Source: Heterohyrax brucei
Lineage: Eukaryota > Chordata > Mammalia > Hyracoidea > Procaviidae
DNA length: 64,000 nt
Reading direction: 5' to 3'
Assembly (NCBI GenBank): GCA_028571685.1
Contig: CM053152.1
Coordinates: forward strand, 17,802,001-17,866,000
In this document: one piece after another, positions 9,770 to 21,252 of the stretch
How positions within the stretch are numbered: the first letter of the stretch is position 1
How the letters are laid out: every line of letters begins with the position of its first letter
The notes under the pieces: generated by a model
Databases searched by the model: none
What the model was told of the DNA's origin: nothing
Seen by the model: the letters and a program-made list of their open reading frames with translations, nothing else
Made by a program: the position numbers and the translations under genes

Positions 9770-12700
9770 GATAAAAGCTGAAGCCATCTTTCGCATGGAA
9801 AACTGAGTTCTGAATTTACAGCTTAAGAAAGAGAGCTATCTAGTGACCGCTATGGGAAATAGCCAGTCTATCCTGGATTGCATTTTGAAGGACTGGGGGC
9901 AATTCTGATATGACCTGATGACCAAAAAGAAAATGATTACACTTTGCATGGTGGACTGGCCTCAGTATGACCTTGGGGACCGAGTCTGCTGGCCTGAATT
10001 CAGATCACTGGAGTGCAACAGGATTTGTCAATTGGACTTATTTTGCTTGAGGAAAGCAAAATGGGGAGAAATCCCCTATATACAGGCTTTTATGTCATTA
10101 TACCAAAGAACACGTTCCTCTGGAAAAATAACGTACCAACAAGGGAGGGCCCCAAAGCCCAAGGTCCTTCCAGACTCCCCTGCTGAGGACCTCCTGGTGG
10201 ATGAGTGGATGTCTCCGAGTCCTGCCACCCGGTCTAGCACCTCCACCTGGTCAACCAATGCCGATGGAGAGACAGCTGCAAGCGGCCCCTCCCTGGTCAC
10301 CTGATACCACCGCTTCAGATGTCTCCTCCCCTGGGAGGCCAGCCACAGCCAACAAATTCTCCTGAGGTAAGCTCCACTTCCATGGTGCTATACCCAGTTT
10401 GGGGAGTGCAGCAGTTTAGCCCAGTAGGGGCAATAGTCCGTCAGGGAAGTGCCGGCAGGAGTGGATGCCACTGGACAGCCACGGGGGGTTGTGTCAGTGT
10501 ATCTCCCATGTCAGCCTACTGTTAACACCTGGGACTCAGGTGTATCTGTTTGACCAAGATCTCAGAAAAATAAACTAGATTGTAGAGGGCATCTATCCTA
10601 TAATTTCAAGTCCCCACATGCTTCTCTTAGCAGTTCCTGCGGACAGTGCCTGGTTCACCGTCCCCAACTCGAATGATACTTTCTTTTGCATACCACTGCA
10701 TCCAGAATCATGGCCTCTATTTGCTTTTGAGTGAACAGATATAAAAAATGGGGTGAAACAACTTACATGGCAAATTTTGCCCCAAGGCTTCAAGGACTCC
10801 CCCAGTATTTTCAGGGAAATTCTGTCCAGGGATCTCAGGATTCTAAAACTCCAAAATGGGGTCATGTTAAAATATGTCCATGATTACTTGTGGCCAGCCA
10901 TATCCAGAAGGAATCAGACCTGAAAACAGCATCACCTGGCTATGTGTGGGTACAAAGTGTCTCCCAAGAAGGCTCAAATCACTAGCCAACAGGTCAAGTA
11001 TTTGGGCTTCCACATTTCTCAAGGGAAGAGAGATCTGCTGCCAGACCAGAAAGAAGCTATCACCAGGGTTACAGCCCCTGTTACAAAGAGGGAACTATCG
11101 GGATTTGAAGGAATAGTCAGATTTTGCAGAATTTGGATACCTAGGTACGGCCTAATGGTTAAACCTCTCTATGAGGCCTTGCAAGGAAAAGATAAGACAC
11201 CATCTGATCTGGAGCCCAGAATGCCAACAGGCATTTAAAAAATTAAAGTCTGCCTCATGTCTGCCCAAGCCCTTGAGCTTTCTGACGAAACAAAGCCATT
11301 TGAACTTCTTGTACATGGAAGGGAAAGGGTAGCCCTTGGTGTTCTCACCCAGATTCTGGGTCAGCCACAAGTCCAGTGGCCTATTTTTCAAAAAAATGGA
11401 CAATGAGGTCAGGGGATGGCCCCCTTGCTTGCAAGTGGTAGCAGCCACTTGCAAAGTACTCCAGCAGGCTGAAAAATTCACCCTGAGACACAGCATAGTT
11501 GTTACTACCCCCATACAGTCTTGTCTCTTGTCAAACAAAAGGGAAGTCTACAGTTAGCTACTGGAAGAATGGGAAAATGTCATGCAATACTGTTTGACAA
11601 CCCAAATGTCACTTTAAAGACAGTGGCCACTTTAAATCCAGCTACTGTCCTACCAACAGCCGAGGGGCCTCCCTTCTGTGACTGTTTGGAGGTTTTAGAA
11701 GAGACATATGCCAGCCAGCGGACTTGACTAATGTCGCCTTAGAGGACCCTGATGTTATCAGGTTTACTGACAGCAGCAGCTATGTGGAAAGGGGCATTTG
11801 AAGGGCTGGCTGTGCAGCCATCACTCCCGATGAGACTTTGGAGTCAGGACCCCGCCCACCTGGCATCTCAGCACCTTGGCTAAGGCCTTTCACCTGGGAA
11901 AGTGGAAGAACATAAACATATATATTGACAGCCACTATGCTCATCTAATCCTGTGTGCTCACATGCCATTTGGAAAGAGAGAAGGCTGCTTGTCTCTGCA
12001 AATTGGGCAATTAAAAATAGTTTTGAAATCCTAGAACTTTGGGATGCTGTCCAGGACCCAAACAAGTTGGCTGTGATGTACTGCCCAGGACACCAGCGCA
12101 CAGAAACCCCTGAAGCCAGAGGTAATCAGAGGGCTGATGCTGCAGTCAAGAGGGCGCCCAGCCAAGAGCTCCAGGGGGCGTGTCCTCTCGTGCCCCTGTT
12201 TGATCCCTCCTCTGAACCAGAGCCCACCTACACTCCAGAAGACCTGGAGCATGCACAGGAATGGTGTTTCACAGACCACGGCCCTCAGGATGGAGGAGCA
12301 GCCCTGGAGGGAAGATACTTCTACCAGAGGCCCAGGTGGGGACAATAATTATCCTTCTCCACGAGAGTATCTCCATGAGAGTACCCACTACAGTAGAGGT
12401 GCTGCTCTTGAGTGGGTACAACAGTTCATGGCTGGGCCAGGACTTGCCAAAGCTGTTTAGGAGGTAACCAGGCAGTGCTACCCAAGGACAGGATCTCCAT
12501 ACCCAACTGAGCCTGGAGTTCAACACCATGGGACTAACCTCAGAGAAGACTGGCAGGTGGACTTCAAAACCGTGTCAAAGGCCCTGGGGAACTTCATGTG
12601 CCTCTTAGTGATGGTTGACACTTACTTAGGATGGGTGGAAGCTTTTTCCCTCTCAATCCAAACAAGCCCGGGGAATGACAAAATCCTTATTAAAGGCCAT

Positions 12701-12937
12701 TATTTCTGTTTGGCCTACCAATCTCTATCCAAAGGGACAACAGAGGATCATCTGTGGCCCAAGTTACCCAAGGACTTTGCTCTGCCCAGGGCATAAAATG
12801 GAAATTCCACACTGTGTGGAGACCACAGTCTACAACAAGAAGAGAAGATGAACTACATCCTCAAGAAGACACTGTCAAAGCTTTGCCAAAAAAACAACGA
12901 AAAGTAGATTTCAGTTTTACATATTGCCCTGCTTAGG

Positions 12938-12968
12938 ATCCGACTTGATGGCACTTGGCTTTGGCTGG
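12938..12968 (+). mobile_element. Mini-SINE tail copy c4 (31 bp) with perfect 9-bp target duplication
   Basis: The copy reads atccgacttgatggcac then ttggctttggctgg. CTGCTTAGG stands on both sides (12,929-12,937 and 12,969-12,977). It lies in the proviral integrase region and is younger than the provirus. Confidence 0.9.
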
Positions 12969-13741
12969 CTGCTTAGGGTTAGAGAAGCTCGTAAGAGGAA
13001 GGCTCAAAGTGAACCCTTATGAGATGGTACATGGGAGACCATTCTTGAAAGGGGCCTCTACCCCTAGGATACCCGTGACTGAGGTAGAACTGCAAGCCTG
13101 GGTTCAGTCTCTTGGTGCTGTCCTAAATGCTATTAACAAATATGCTCTAACCCATTTGTCATTCCTTTCTGATACCCCCCTCCACAGGTTCCACCCAGAG
13201 ACTCTGTATTGCTAAAAACCTGGAGAGGGTGCCACCCAGATGACCAAATTAGCCAAATTATCCCATGATGGGGGGGACTATACCAAGTCCTCTTAACAAC
13301 CCAGTCCTCATTAAAAGCTGGCAGGAGTGGCCCCATGGATCCACCACACTTGAGTCAAAGCTATGCCTGAGAAAACTCTGAACAAACCAAATTTCTGCTC
13401 TACCCACTTGGGAGGCCTAAAGTACAGATGTACAAGAGAGTTATCCTAATGGTTTTCTTTTTCTTTTTTCTAGCTGACAGGATTGGGGCAGACCAAATGG
13501 GAGAAAAGCCTAGTTGCCAAATTGAAGCCAAGTTCATCCTGCCTATCACTGTAGCCAAAAATTCAGAGATAGCGTGGGGGTTCAAGGAATAATTATTGGC
13601 AGATTTGCTAGCAGTCTGGTAGGCAGCAGCCAAAAGCTGTCCCACTTGGGTTACATTTCTAGTGGTTTTTATAGCCAGAATTCAAAGAGGAGGGGAGTTG
13701 TCACAGAACAATAGTCAGGAGTCACAAGATTTCATTACATC

Positions 13742-13776
13742 ATAGTCAAGCCAAAAAAGCCAAGTGCCGTCAAGTA
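13742..13776 (-). mobile_element. Mini-SINE tail copy c5 with 17-bp duplication
   Basis: A minus-strand tail (ccaagtgccgtc on the plus strand) sits between caagatttcattacatc (13,725-13,741) and caaggtttcattatatc (13,777-13,793), which agree at 15 of 17 bases. The A-rich ccaaaaaagcc next to it may be tail sequence. Confidence 0.75.
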
Positions 13777-13835
13777 CAAGGTTTCATTATATCTAACGAA
13801 CAGTGTGAATTGCCCAAGAATTTGTCAAGAATTTG

Positions 13836-13852
13836 CCAAGCCAAGTGCCGTC
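13836..13852 (-). mobile_element. Mini-SINE tail copy c6 (17 bp)
   Basis: The plus strand reads ccaagccaagtgccgtc, the reverse complement of the shared tail. The flank 'caagaattt' occurs twice just to the left, but no clean duplication brackets the insert. Confidence 0.6.
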
Positions 13853-14739
13853 GTAGAGCAGACCCAAACGTTTGTCACAGGATAATCAACTCTATATCCT
13901 CAGAAATAGAGAGAGGAAGAGATAGGGAAAGGAATGTAGACTTGCTAGTGTGGACTTGGGGAGGTTATTAAGGCAGAGAATAGAATGTAGCCTAATATCC
14001 TAGGTGACCTTTGTTAGGCCTTTACCTTTACCATCAGCCTGAATTAGTGTCCATCATCACCCAGGTAAAAATGGCATTTCAAAATCTCTCTGACACCATC
14101 CATGTTTTAGCCAAGGGAACAGAATGAATCCTCCAGGCCCAACAGACCTCTATAAACTCACTGGCTGGATAGTGCTAGAAAACTGCCTGATCTTGGAATT
14201 GTTTCTAGCAAAAGTTAGAGGAGTTTGCAACATTATTAATAAGACCTGCAGCCCATGGGTCACCACTCCTGAAGAAGCAGAAGATATATCCTAAGATATA
14301 TCCATCCGGTGGGTGAGTGGATGATTCCAATTGACAACCAGACCAGCTGGTGAACCCAGCTGTCTGAATGGCTTAAATCTGTAGATTTCCAAGTTATTTC
14401 CTTCTTGTTTACTACTTCAGTCATTTTTCTCATCCTTACCTCTGGGCCTTACATTTTCCAAACAGTGATTAATAGCCCAGAATCTAAGAAAAGGGGAAAT
14501 AGTTTCTCCTGACAATCTCACCTTGAGCTCCACATACTCTTGGGTCCAGTAAGACATGGCAGCTTTTCACGCCACAAACACACATGCCCCAAATTGACAC
14601 CCTTCACCCCCTGCTAGGCCCCACTTCCGCAGGAAGTAGTCAGACCGATCTACTCCCTCCTTCCCAAGATTGCGAAGGCTGTAAAACAAATGGAGATGTA
14701 TAACTGAGAAATGCCAGTTTCTTCTAAGAATGAGACAGT

Positions 14740-15238
14740 TGGGATGGGCAGCCAGAACTAATTTTTTGCATGTATTTTTCAAGACTGATCTTTTTACTTT
14801 TTTTTTTCCTCTCTCTTAAAAGTTCCTGGTTCTAGCAGGAAAGTTAGAGACATCAAAACAGATAAAGAGCCAGAAAGACCCAGAAGCCAGGTGGAACCCC
14901 CTGCTTCGAATGACAGTGGAAGCAGTCTGGATTCCTGCTTCTGATGAATATCAGCAAAGGGCTGCAGAGGGTGCTGAATGATCTTGCTCGTAAACCCTAG
15001 TCACATTGTTTCCCTGGCACCAGCACCAATGACCGTGTTTCCATTTGTGTCCAACCCACTCCCTTAAACACCCAGTTCTCACTGGATGATTTTTAAGCAG
15101 GTGGAGAAGTAACTGTCTGTTTCCTGTATTTTCACTAGCACTCAGAAAATAAACTGTTAATCAGTAGCCCAAAATATTTGTCTCAGAGATTGACTATTTG
15201 GGACAGGTAACAAGAACCTGGAGTTTTATCTGGTAACA
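14740..15238 (+). mobile_element. 3' LTR of class I endogenous retrovirus
   Basis: It begins TGGGATGGGCAGCC and ends CTGGTAACA and pairs with 8,222-8,802. The AATAAA signal is near 15,147. No matching short target duplication is found between the outer flanks of the two LTRs. Confidence 0.85.
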
Positions 15239-15654
15239 AGATGGGGAAGGCCTAAGCAAGGCTAACCCCTGCCTCCCTGAACAAAGGTTTTGTAATAGTT
15301 TATAAAGGATATTTGGAAGGAGGGGCCTCATGTTTTATTCATTTTGGAGCTGGAGATTTCCAGGAGGAAGTGGGACTAGGGAAATTAGATATGCGTACAA
15401 ACAGACTTTAAGATGGTTTCCACAGTGAAGGTTTCTGTGACTCGTAACAAGACTTATTATGGGGTGTTGTGCTTGCGCAGTTTCTTGCTCCTTTGGTTCA
15501 ATTCCCTGGTCCTGACTGTAGCTCTCTGGTGCCCCTATTGGAAGGATGTAAGACATCATATAGTGATCGCCTGTGTCTCATTTATGCCTGCCTCTGAACT
15601 TGGTCAGAACTGCCTTTTCTGAAAAATAACTTTAGGGATAGTTTAAGGAAGCTT
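15239..15654. other. Unassigned DNA right of the provirus
   Basis: I see no convincing gene or known repeat. A GC-richer stretch around 15,460-15,545 is mildly LTR-like, but nothing pairs with it. Confidence 0.3.
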
Positions 15655-15667
15655 GCATTGTTAGTAG

Positions 15668-15834
15668 AAAACCCTGGTGGCATAATAGTTGAGTGCCACT
15701 GCTGCTAACCAAAAGGTCAGCAGTTCAAAGCTATCAGGTGCTCCTTGAAAATTCTATGGGGCAGTTCTACTATCCTAAAGGGTTGCTATGAGTCGGAATT
15801 GACTCAGTGGCAATGGGTCTGGTTTGGTGTTTTT
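15668..15834 (+). mobile_element. AfroSINE, complete, with 13-bp target duplication
   Basis: It runs from accctggtggcataatagtt through gctaaccaaaaggtcagcag and atgagtcggaattgactcag to a tail of ggtctggtttggtg. Flanks gcattgttagtag (15,655-15,667) and gcattattggtag (15,835-15,847) agree at 11 of 13 bases. Confidence 0.92.
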
Positions 15835-15847
15835 GCATTATTGGTAG

Positions 15848-16310
15848 GTAACTTACTTTGATATTATCTCAGTGTTCCAGGGTACGGTCAGTTATTTGGT
15901 TAAAAACATTTGCAACATTGAGTAAAAGCGTTTGCAGAGGACTGAATGAACTTGAGACCACACATGGGAATGATTTAACAGGTTCAACAAGAATGCAAAC
16001 ACAGCACTTGCCAAATCACTTGAAGTTGTATTTGCACACTTAAGATATTCATATGGTTTACCTCCTGTGGCTGGCCCAAGAGGAATAGTCCCGGAAAACT
16101 CCCATCTTTGTTGTCACCTGCTGAAACAGTAAGGGGATAGTAGAGACTATTGACCAGCTGTGTGGACTTGCGTTGAGATAGTAAGACTCTGATTCACAGT
16201 CCAAGGGACACAATGTGGGCCCAGGAGGGTAACACTTCTAAGTCCTCGCCCACAGCAAGCTCCAACAAAGGCCAGCTGTTGCTAGCAACAATAACAATCA
16301 GTTTGAGACC
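15848..16310. other. Unassigned, probably unique DNA
   Basis: There are no long frames, repeats or RNA structures that I can recognise. Confidence 0.35.
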
Positions 16311-16315
16311 ACTAT

Positions 16316-16400
16316 TGTATCAGCAAATGTATATGCATAACCTCATTTAACCTTCAAAACAAACTACAAAGTGAAGGGATACTTCAGAACCACTATGCAC
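16316..16400 (+). mobile_element. Possible MIR-like fragment
   Basis: The phrase 'ataacctcatttaaccttca' resembles the conserved MIR core-to-tail region (catctcatttaatcctca). It is very diverged. Confidence 0.35.
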
Positions 16401-16539
16401 TGCACCAGGCTGCCTTCATTTCTTTTATTAGAACAACTGCATTAGAATGAAGTCCAGATTCCTCTCCAAGGTTGTGCTCTGCAAGACTTGTTTTGCTTCC
16501 TTTTCTCCTTCCTCCCCCAGGACACCACTAAGATTGCTG

Positions 16540-16868
16540 GAGTTTTGGTGGTGGTGGTGAGGCCTGCCCCTAGACCTCTTCCAGACTGCCCTGTCACTGC
16601 CCTATCAGCTCAAGCACTCCTTCTCCAAGAAACATTTTATGACACTCTGAAGTGCTGCCCTGTCCTCCACTGCTTCACTGAATCCTAGAACTATGCTTGC
16701 TTTTCTTCTTGCCTAGTGAGTTTTCCAGTAAGTTGTAACACCTCTGTTTTCTTACCGTCTGTGAAAAGGTAGTCCTCAGAGCAGGGATCTTATCTGCCTA
16801 TTCCCAGAATTTCCCCAACTTAGTTTAGGTCTTGGCATTTAGTAGAGACCCATAAAGCACTGCTTAAA
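16540..16868 (+). mobile_element. L2-like ancient LINE fragment
   Basis: The order 'cagagcagggatctt', 'atctgcctattccca', 'ggcatttagtagagaccc' follows the L2 3' end. It is strongly diverged, as expected for an element older than placental mammals. Confidence 0.45.
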
Positions 16869-17274
16869 ATCAGTAATCTGTTAATCCTTTCTCAGTCATT
16901 ATAGATACTGATATAGAAAATAATGCTGAAGTCACTATTCCCTGCCTTTGAGCATAGAGAATGAATGAGCCCACAAGGACTCACAAGGACATATCAACTG
17001 GGCCCTGAGATATAAAGACAATAGAGTGTTTTGTGAAAGTCCAACAGTGGAATACCATATAAGTCCATTTGGATAATATTCAAAAATTGCAAAACTTATC
17101 CATAGTGGTGGAATCAGGTGGTATTGGGGCAGGGGGGAGGAGGAGAGGTATTCAGTGTGGAACAGGATATGTGCTTTAACAAAAGTAGTAAGGGCTACAA
17201 TCAAATCTGGGGTAGGAAATGTTAAATAAGCTTCAAGAATGAAGAATGCTTTTAGAGGTGTGTGTGGGGCTTCA

Positions 17275-17399
17275 GGAAGCTCTGGTAGCAAAGTGGCTAA
17301 GTGCTACAGCTGCTAATCAAATGGTTGGCAGTTGGAATCCACTATGCACTCCTTGGAAACACTATGGGGTGATCCTACTCTGTCCTATAGAGTCGTAGT
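17275..17399 (+). mobile_element. AfroSINE, left part, split by LTR
   Basis: The head and body are intact (aagctctggtagcaaagtgg to tctgtcctatagagtc). The missing 3' end reappears at 17,924-17,980, beyond the LTR. Confidence 0.85.
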
Positions 17400-17923
17400 T
17401 GTTACCAGACAAGCTCTGAGTTTGTGCTGCGTGCTGTGAAGCCAATCTCTGAGACATAGGTATAGTAATCAAATGTTTATTGCATGTTGACACACAACAG
17501 ACAGGGGGGAATGATCTTACCTCAAAGCCTATTTGTCTGTTGTCTACAAGAAGGGGTTTTTAAAGGGTTGTTAGGGCTGGGGAAAGATTGTGTGGGATTT
17601 ATTACTTCCTTTTGAAGTTCCTTGGAGGGAGGCCTGGTGGTCTTGTCTTGATTTTCCATCCAAGTTGTTCAGTCACTCATCTCTGTGTATGTTATCTGGT
17701 GTCATCTTATTTTACAGGTGGCCCGTAAAGGTATGGCAAGAAGGGAGGGTAGATGTTATCATCCCTTTATTCTCTGATAGTTTATGACATGGGAAGTGAC
17801 ATTTAGTGCATTCTTGAGTGTACAGGTTTTTTTTAAGTGCACTTCCTGCAGAGGAAGTTCAGACTTTCTTTTAAGATGGCTGTGCTTATGTCAGGGTGGT
17901 GTCTTTCAGACCACTGGTTTCAC
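17400..17923 (-). mobile_element. Solo LTR, class I ERV type, inside an AfroSINE
   Basis: On the minus strand it ends CTCAGAGCTTGTCTGGTAACA, written here on the plus strand as tgttaccagacaagctctga. It has an AATAAA-like signal near 17,475. The right part matches the LTR at 6,227-6,965. No internal viral sequence lies next to it. It is a fossil, younger than the SINE it splits. Confidence 0.7.
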
Positions 17924-17980
17924 TATGAGTCAGCATCTACTCACTGGTGGTGGGTGTTTGGTTTAGTTTGGTTTGGTAGG
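17924..17980 (+). mobile_element. AfroSINE, right part (3' end and tail)
   Basis: The sequence ctatgagtcagcatctactc followed by a ttggtttagtttggtttgg tail is the 3' end that the SINE at 17,275 lacks. Confidence 0.75.
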
Positions 17981-18560
17981 GCTTCTGCCAGTGGGAGTAC
18001 CACAGGGGAGAGGCTGGTTCTGGGTCACTATGAAGCCTTGGGGAACAACATGAACAGACCTAACTGCTCTTCTCTATAAAGTGGTACTTGTGACACTTAC
18101 CCTCAGGAATCCCTTAGACTCAGTGACTGTCATTTGTAAAGGCTCCAAGTAAGTGACTGGTAAACACAGCATCAGGGCATAGGGCTTTTGCTGTACACAC
18201 ACACTGCACATGGCTGCACTTCCAGCTGTGATGAAGTTAGCTACCTGAGACTACCTCTTTGAGTCATCTATTTGAGATCTCAATGTCATCTTTGAAGAGC
18301 TTCCAAATTGCCAGTAGTAAATTCTTGGAAGCCAAGGACAAACTCAATTTATCAGTGACTCCTGGTCACCCTGTGGAAAGTTCAGGAAATATGCCTGGGA
18401 CAGGGAATAGGCAAGGAGAAGAGTTAGAAAGGTAGTTTGATGGTAAAATCAAAGACTGGCTGCTCTGAAATTTGGTCATGGAGCCAACCTGGCTGTCAGA
18501 GAATAGGCTATCTTTGCAACAAAAATGAACACTCTTTGTCTCAGGAATTTATATACATTA
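17981..18560. other. Unassigned, probably unique DNA
   Basis: I see nothing recognisable beyond ordinary unique-looking sequence. Confidence 0.35.
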
Positions 18561-18561
18561 C

Positions 18562-18850
18562 TCTCATGAATTGAATTGCATCTCCCCAAACAGTGTTTGT
18601 GGCAATTTGGTTAGGCCATGATTCCAAGTATTGTGTGATATTCCTATATGTTGTAAATCCTGCCTTTATGATGTTAATGAGGAAGGATGAACAGTAGTTG
18701 TCTGGGTGAGGCAGGACTCAATCATAAGACTGTACTGTGCCTTGTGGCAGTCTCTTAGGACATAAAGGAAGGGGAAGAAAGCAGAGTTGGGGACCTCGTA
18801 CTGAAACTGGAGGCCTGAAAAACACAGTTTTCAAACAACAGGGGGCACCT
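18562..18850 (+). mobile_element. MaLR/ERVL-like LTR fragment
   Basis: The sequence tcatgaattgaattgcatct, then ggccatgattccaagtattg and ttgtaaatcctgcctttatg follows the LTR at 30,693/36,268 and the minus-strand copy at 43,418. The 3' part is lost or unrecognisable. It is an old fossil. Confidence 0.6.
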
Positions 18851-18992
18851 AAGACTGAGGGCCTGAGAGGCATTGTTTCAGATCCACCCCACCACCCCCC
18901 ATGGAAAACATGACTTCCATATTCCACAAGCCCTAGGTGGTGATGCTAGGGTGGGGCTCTCAGCCTTAGAGTCACCATCATAGATTTAGTAA

Positions 18993-19037
18993 AGGGTTGC
19001 CATGAGTCAGATCCGACTCGACGGCACTTGGCTTGGC
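18993..19037 (+). mobile_element. Mini-SINE tail copy c7 (45 bp)
   Basis: This is one of the two longest copies. It starts agggttgccatgagtcagat, continues ccgactcgacggcac and ends ttggcttggc. No tRNA-like head is present upstream. I could not find a target duplication. Confidence 0.75.
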
Positions 19038-19082
19038 AGGCTATAAATAAATCCTCTTGTCTTGATAATTAGGTTCTAACCA

Positions 19083-19512
19083 GTGATGAAAGAATTAAAC
19101 AGGAGGCCAGGGAGGACAGGAAAAAAACTTGTTTTTGAGCATTCTTCTTTCAGATTGCTGGCCAGACAGTCTCTAGCACCACTGTATTTTCCTGGATGGC
19201 CAGTGATGGCCTGTGAAATTGTGAAGCGGGTGGTACCCCTATTGTCCGAATGATCTAAAAAGATCAAAGGATTGAAGGAACCCAGCCCCCTACTTACCCT
19301 TCTTTAAGCCCCTACATCGGCATGCAGCCTCTCTACTTAAAAATCCTGACTTTACCTGACAATTTTAGACAGGCTCTGAGAACAATTTATCCCCCTGACC
19401 CTTTGCAATGCCAGCTCACAAATAAACCTTTGATTATATCTTACCCAATCTCCTATCTCAGAAATTGGCTTCAGCAGCTGGTAGTGTGAACTTGGAGTTT
19501 GTCAGGTTAACA
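19083..19512 (+). mobile_element. Solo LTR, class I ERV type
   Basis: An AATAAA signal near 19,420 is followed by tctcagaaattggcttcagc and a GTCAGGTTAACA end, the layout seen in the other class I LTRs here. The left end is approximate. No internal viral region follows. Confidence 0.55.
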
Positions 19513-19634
19513 AATTCTGGTGCCTTGAACATGGACCACACACTACCTAGGCTCAGTGGCCCCCTGACAGGACAGGGAACAAGCTTAGCTCCTCTCCTTA
19601 CGCAGTCACAAGATACGAGAACTCCACTCACTCC

Positions 19635-21252
19635 ATGTTCTTTTCTTTCATAATTTCAGGGAAGTTTTCTGTCAGCAACTCAGCAGCAATACTCTCTGTG
19701 TTTTCACCTATCCCTCTCTGTTCAGGAATTCCAGTTAATCATGGATTATTCCTCTTAACAGAGTTCCACATGTTTCTTAATGCACCTTCATTTCTTTTGA
19801 TTCATTTTTCTGATTTCTCCTCATAAATGCTAGTGTGGGTTGCTCTGGCTTCAAGGTCACTAAGTCTGTCTTCCATATCCTCAATTGTGCTCTTTTGGCT
19901 TTGGATTGAGTTGTCTAATTCTGTAATTTTGTTATTGATCTGCTGGATTTCAGATCAGTGATATTCCATCAGTTCAAATAGTTTCCTTAATTTTTCATTT
20001 TGCTGTGCTGCATTTTGTTTAATCTCTAGGAGGGTTCTATATATAATTATTTTGTAGTCAACTTCTAATAGTTTCAGAAAGCCATCCTCATCTGGGAAGT
20101 TTTTTATTCTTTATTTTGGGAGTTTTCCAGAGCCATAGTGGGCTGTTTCTTTGAATGGTTAGCAATGGTTTGTTGCCTTTGGGCCATCTAGAGGCTATTT
20201 AGTTTCTCTAGTGTTACCTCAACAGGAGCTGACGCATAGTACCGAGAAGTGAGTTGGTCATTAGTCACCTATGTGTGCTCTAGTGAGTGGTCTCAGTGGA
20301 CTCTCTCAGGTGGCAAGCTTTGCCTCCTATCTGGAAAAGATGACACCCTACTTATGGAATCACTGGGGGCTGTGAACTGACACAGTGTTGTGGGTCAGTA
20401 AAGGCTAGAAGAGGGGCCACCAGGCCACTCAGCATTTATTTCTCCAGGCAGTCTTACTTTAAAAATTTAGAAGCTATCCAACAGCTGCCAAAATCAGTCA
20501 GGCCTTCAGGTGGGGCAGGCCCTACCTTCCAGCTGACAATGGAAACACCTCTTCTACCGTCCCTAGATGCTATGATGTAGTTCAAAGCAGGGAGGGGTTA
20601 CGGCCTTGCTGCCATCCTCACCAGGGCCTTACCCAAAAGGTAACGCTGTGCTAAACACAGCCTTTCTGCTGGAAAAGTGCTTTTGGGGATGGCACTGCTT
20701 CTCAACTTGGGAATTATCCCCTGCTGAGGCCTCTGGTTGGGTGCCTCTGCTTCCTGGTTGACCAAGATGGTGTCCCAGCCGAGCTGCCCTTCCCTCTGTG
20801 AAACAGCAGAGTCTGGCAGAGCCCAGAAAAGAGAGGATGGAGTGGCAGTGGTGCCCTGAGTCAGCAGCCAGGCTCTCAAAATGTGGCTATCCTACACACA
20901 GTCTCTGCTGCACTGTATGCTGTTTACTTTAGCACTGCAGTTCAGCGTATTTGTCAACTCATGCCATCCCCCACCTCCCAGATAACAAAAAAAAAAAAAG
21001 GAAAAGAAAAACCATCAGTAACTGCAGTCCACCCAAGTGGCAAGTTAGCAGGAGTGGTGTTAAGCTTGTGCCGGCTCATGTCAGAGAGAGGAAGTTTCCT
21101 GTTTAGTGGTGTGTAGCCCAGTCTGATAACCCTATGCCATATCCTAGGGCTCTATACGTGTCTGGAGTTGTTCTGTTCAATTATCAATCCAGGTCTTAGT
21201 TTTCAGAGGGAATTGAGGAGATGTGTGTCTAGTCTCACATCTTGGCTCTGCC
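19635..21252 (-). mobile_element. L1 fragment (L1-B): ORF1 start and 5' UTR only
   Basis: On the minus strand this is the 5' UTR (21,252 to about 20,130) and the N-terminal half of ORF1 (about 20,130-19,635), matching 34,090-35,630. ORF2 and the 3' UTR are missing, the reverse of normal 5' truncation, so a deletion or recombination must have removed them. A 13-base poly-A run occurs at 20,988-21,000. Confidence 0.8.

Larger units (their letters stand above)
8803..14739 (+). mobile_element. Decayed gammaretrovirus-like provirus, internal region (gag-pro-pol-env order)
   Basis: Leader 8,803 to about 9,850; gag-like matrix region about 9,850-10,300; reverse transcriptase about 10,600-11,230; RNase H about 11,700-12,140; integrase about 12,370-13,340; env-like region about 13,450-14,720 with a transmembrane-ectodomain-like stretch near 14,090-14,260. 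The matrix and RT blocks resemble gammaretroviruses, hence class I. It is thoroughly broken: every gene carries many disruptions and no frame stays open beyond about 130 codons. One AfroSINE and three mini-SINE tails have inserted since. It is a fossil with no coding capacity. Confidence 0.8.

Noticed and set aside
9918-10304. 128-codon frame as a possible domesticated gag gene
   Set aside because: It is one stretch of the fossil provirus, with disrupted sequence on both sides and no splice or promoter context suggesting host use.
13450-14720. Possible syncytin-like captured env
   Set aside because: The env-like region has many disruptions and two mini-SINE insertions; it is a fossil.
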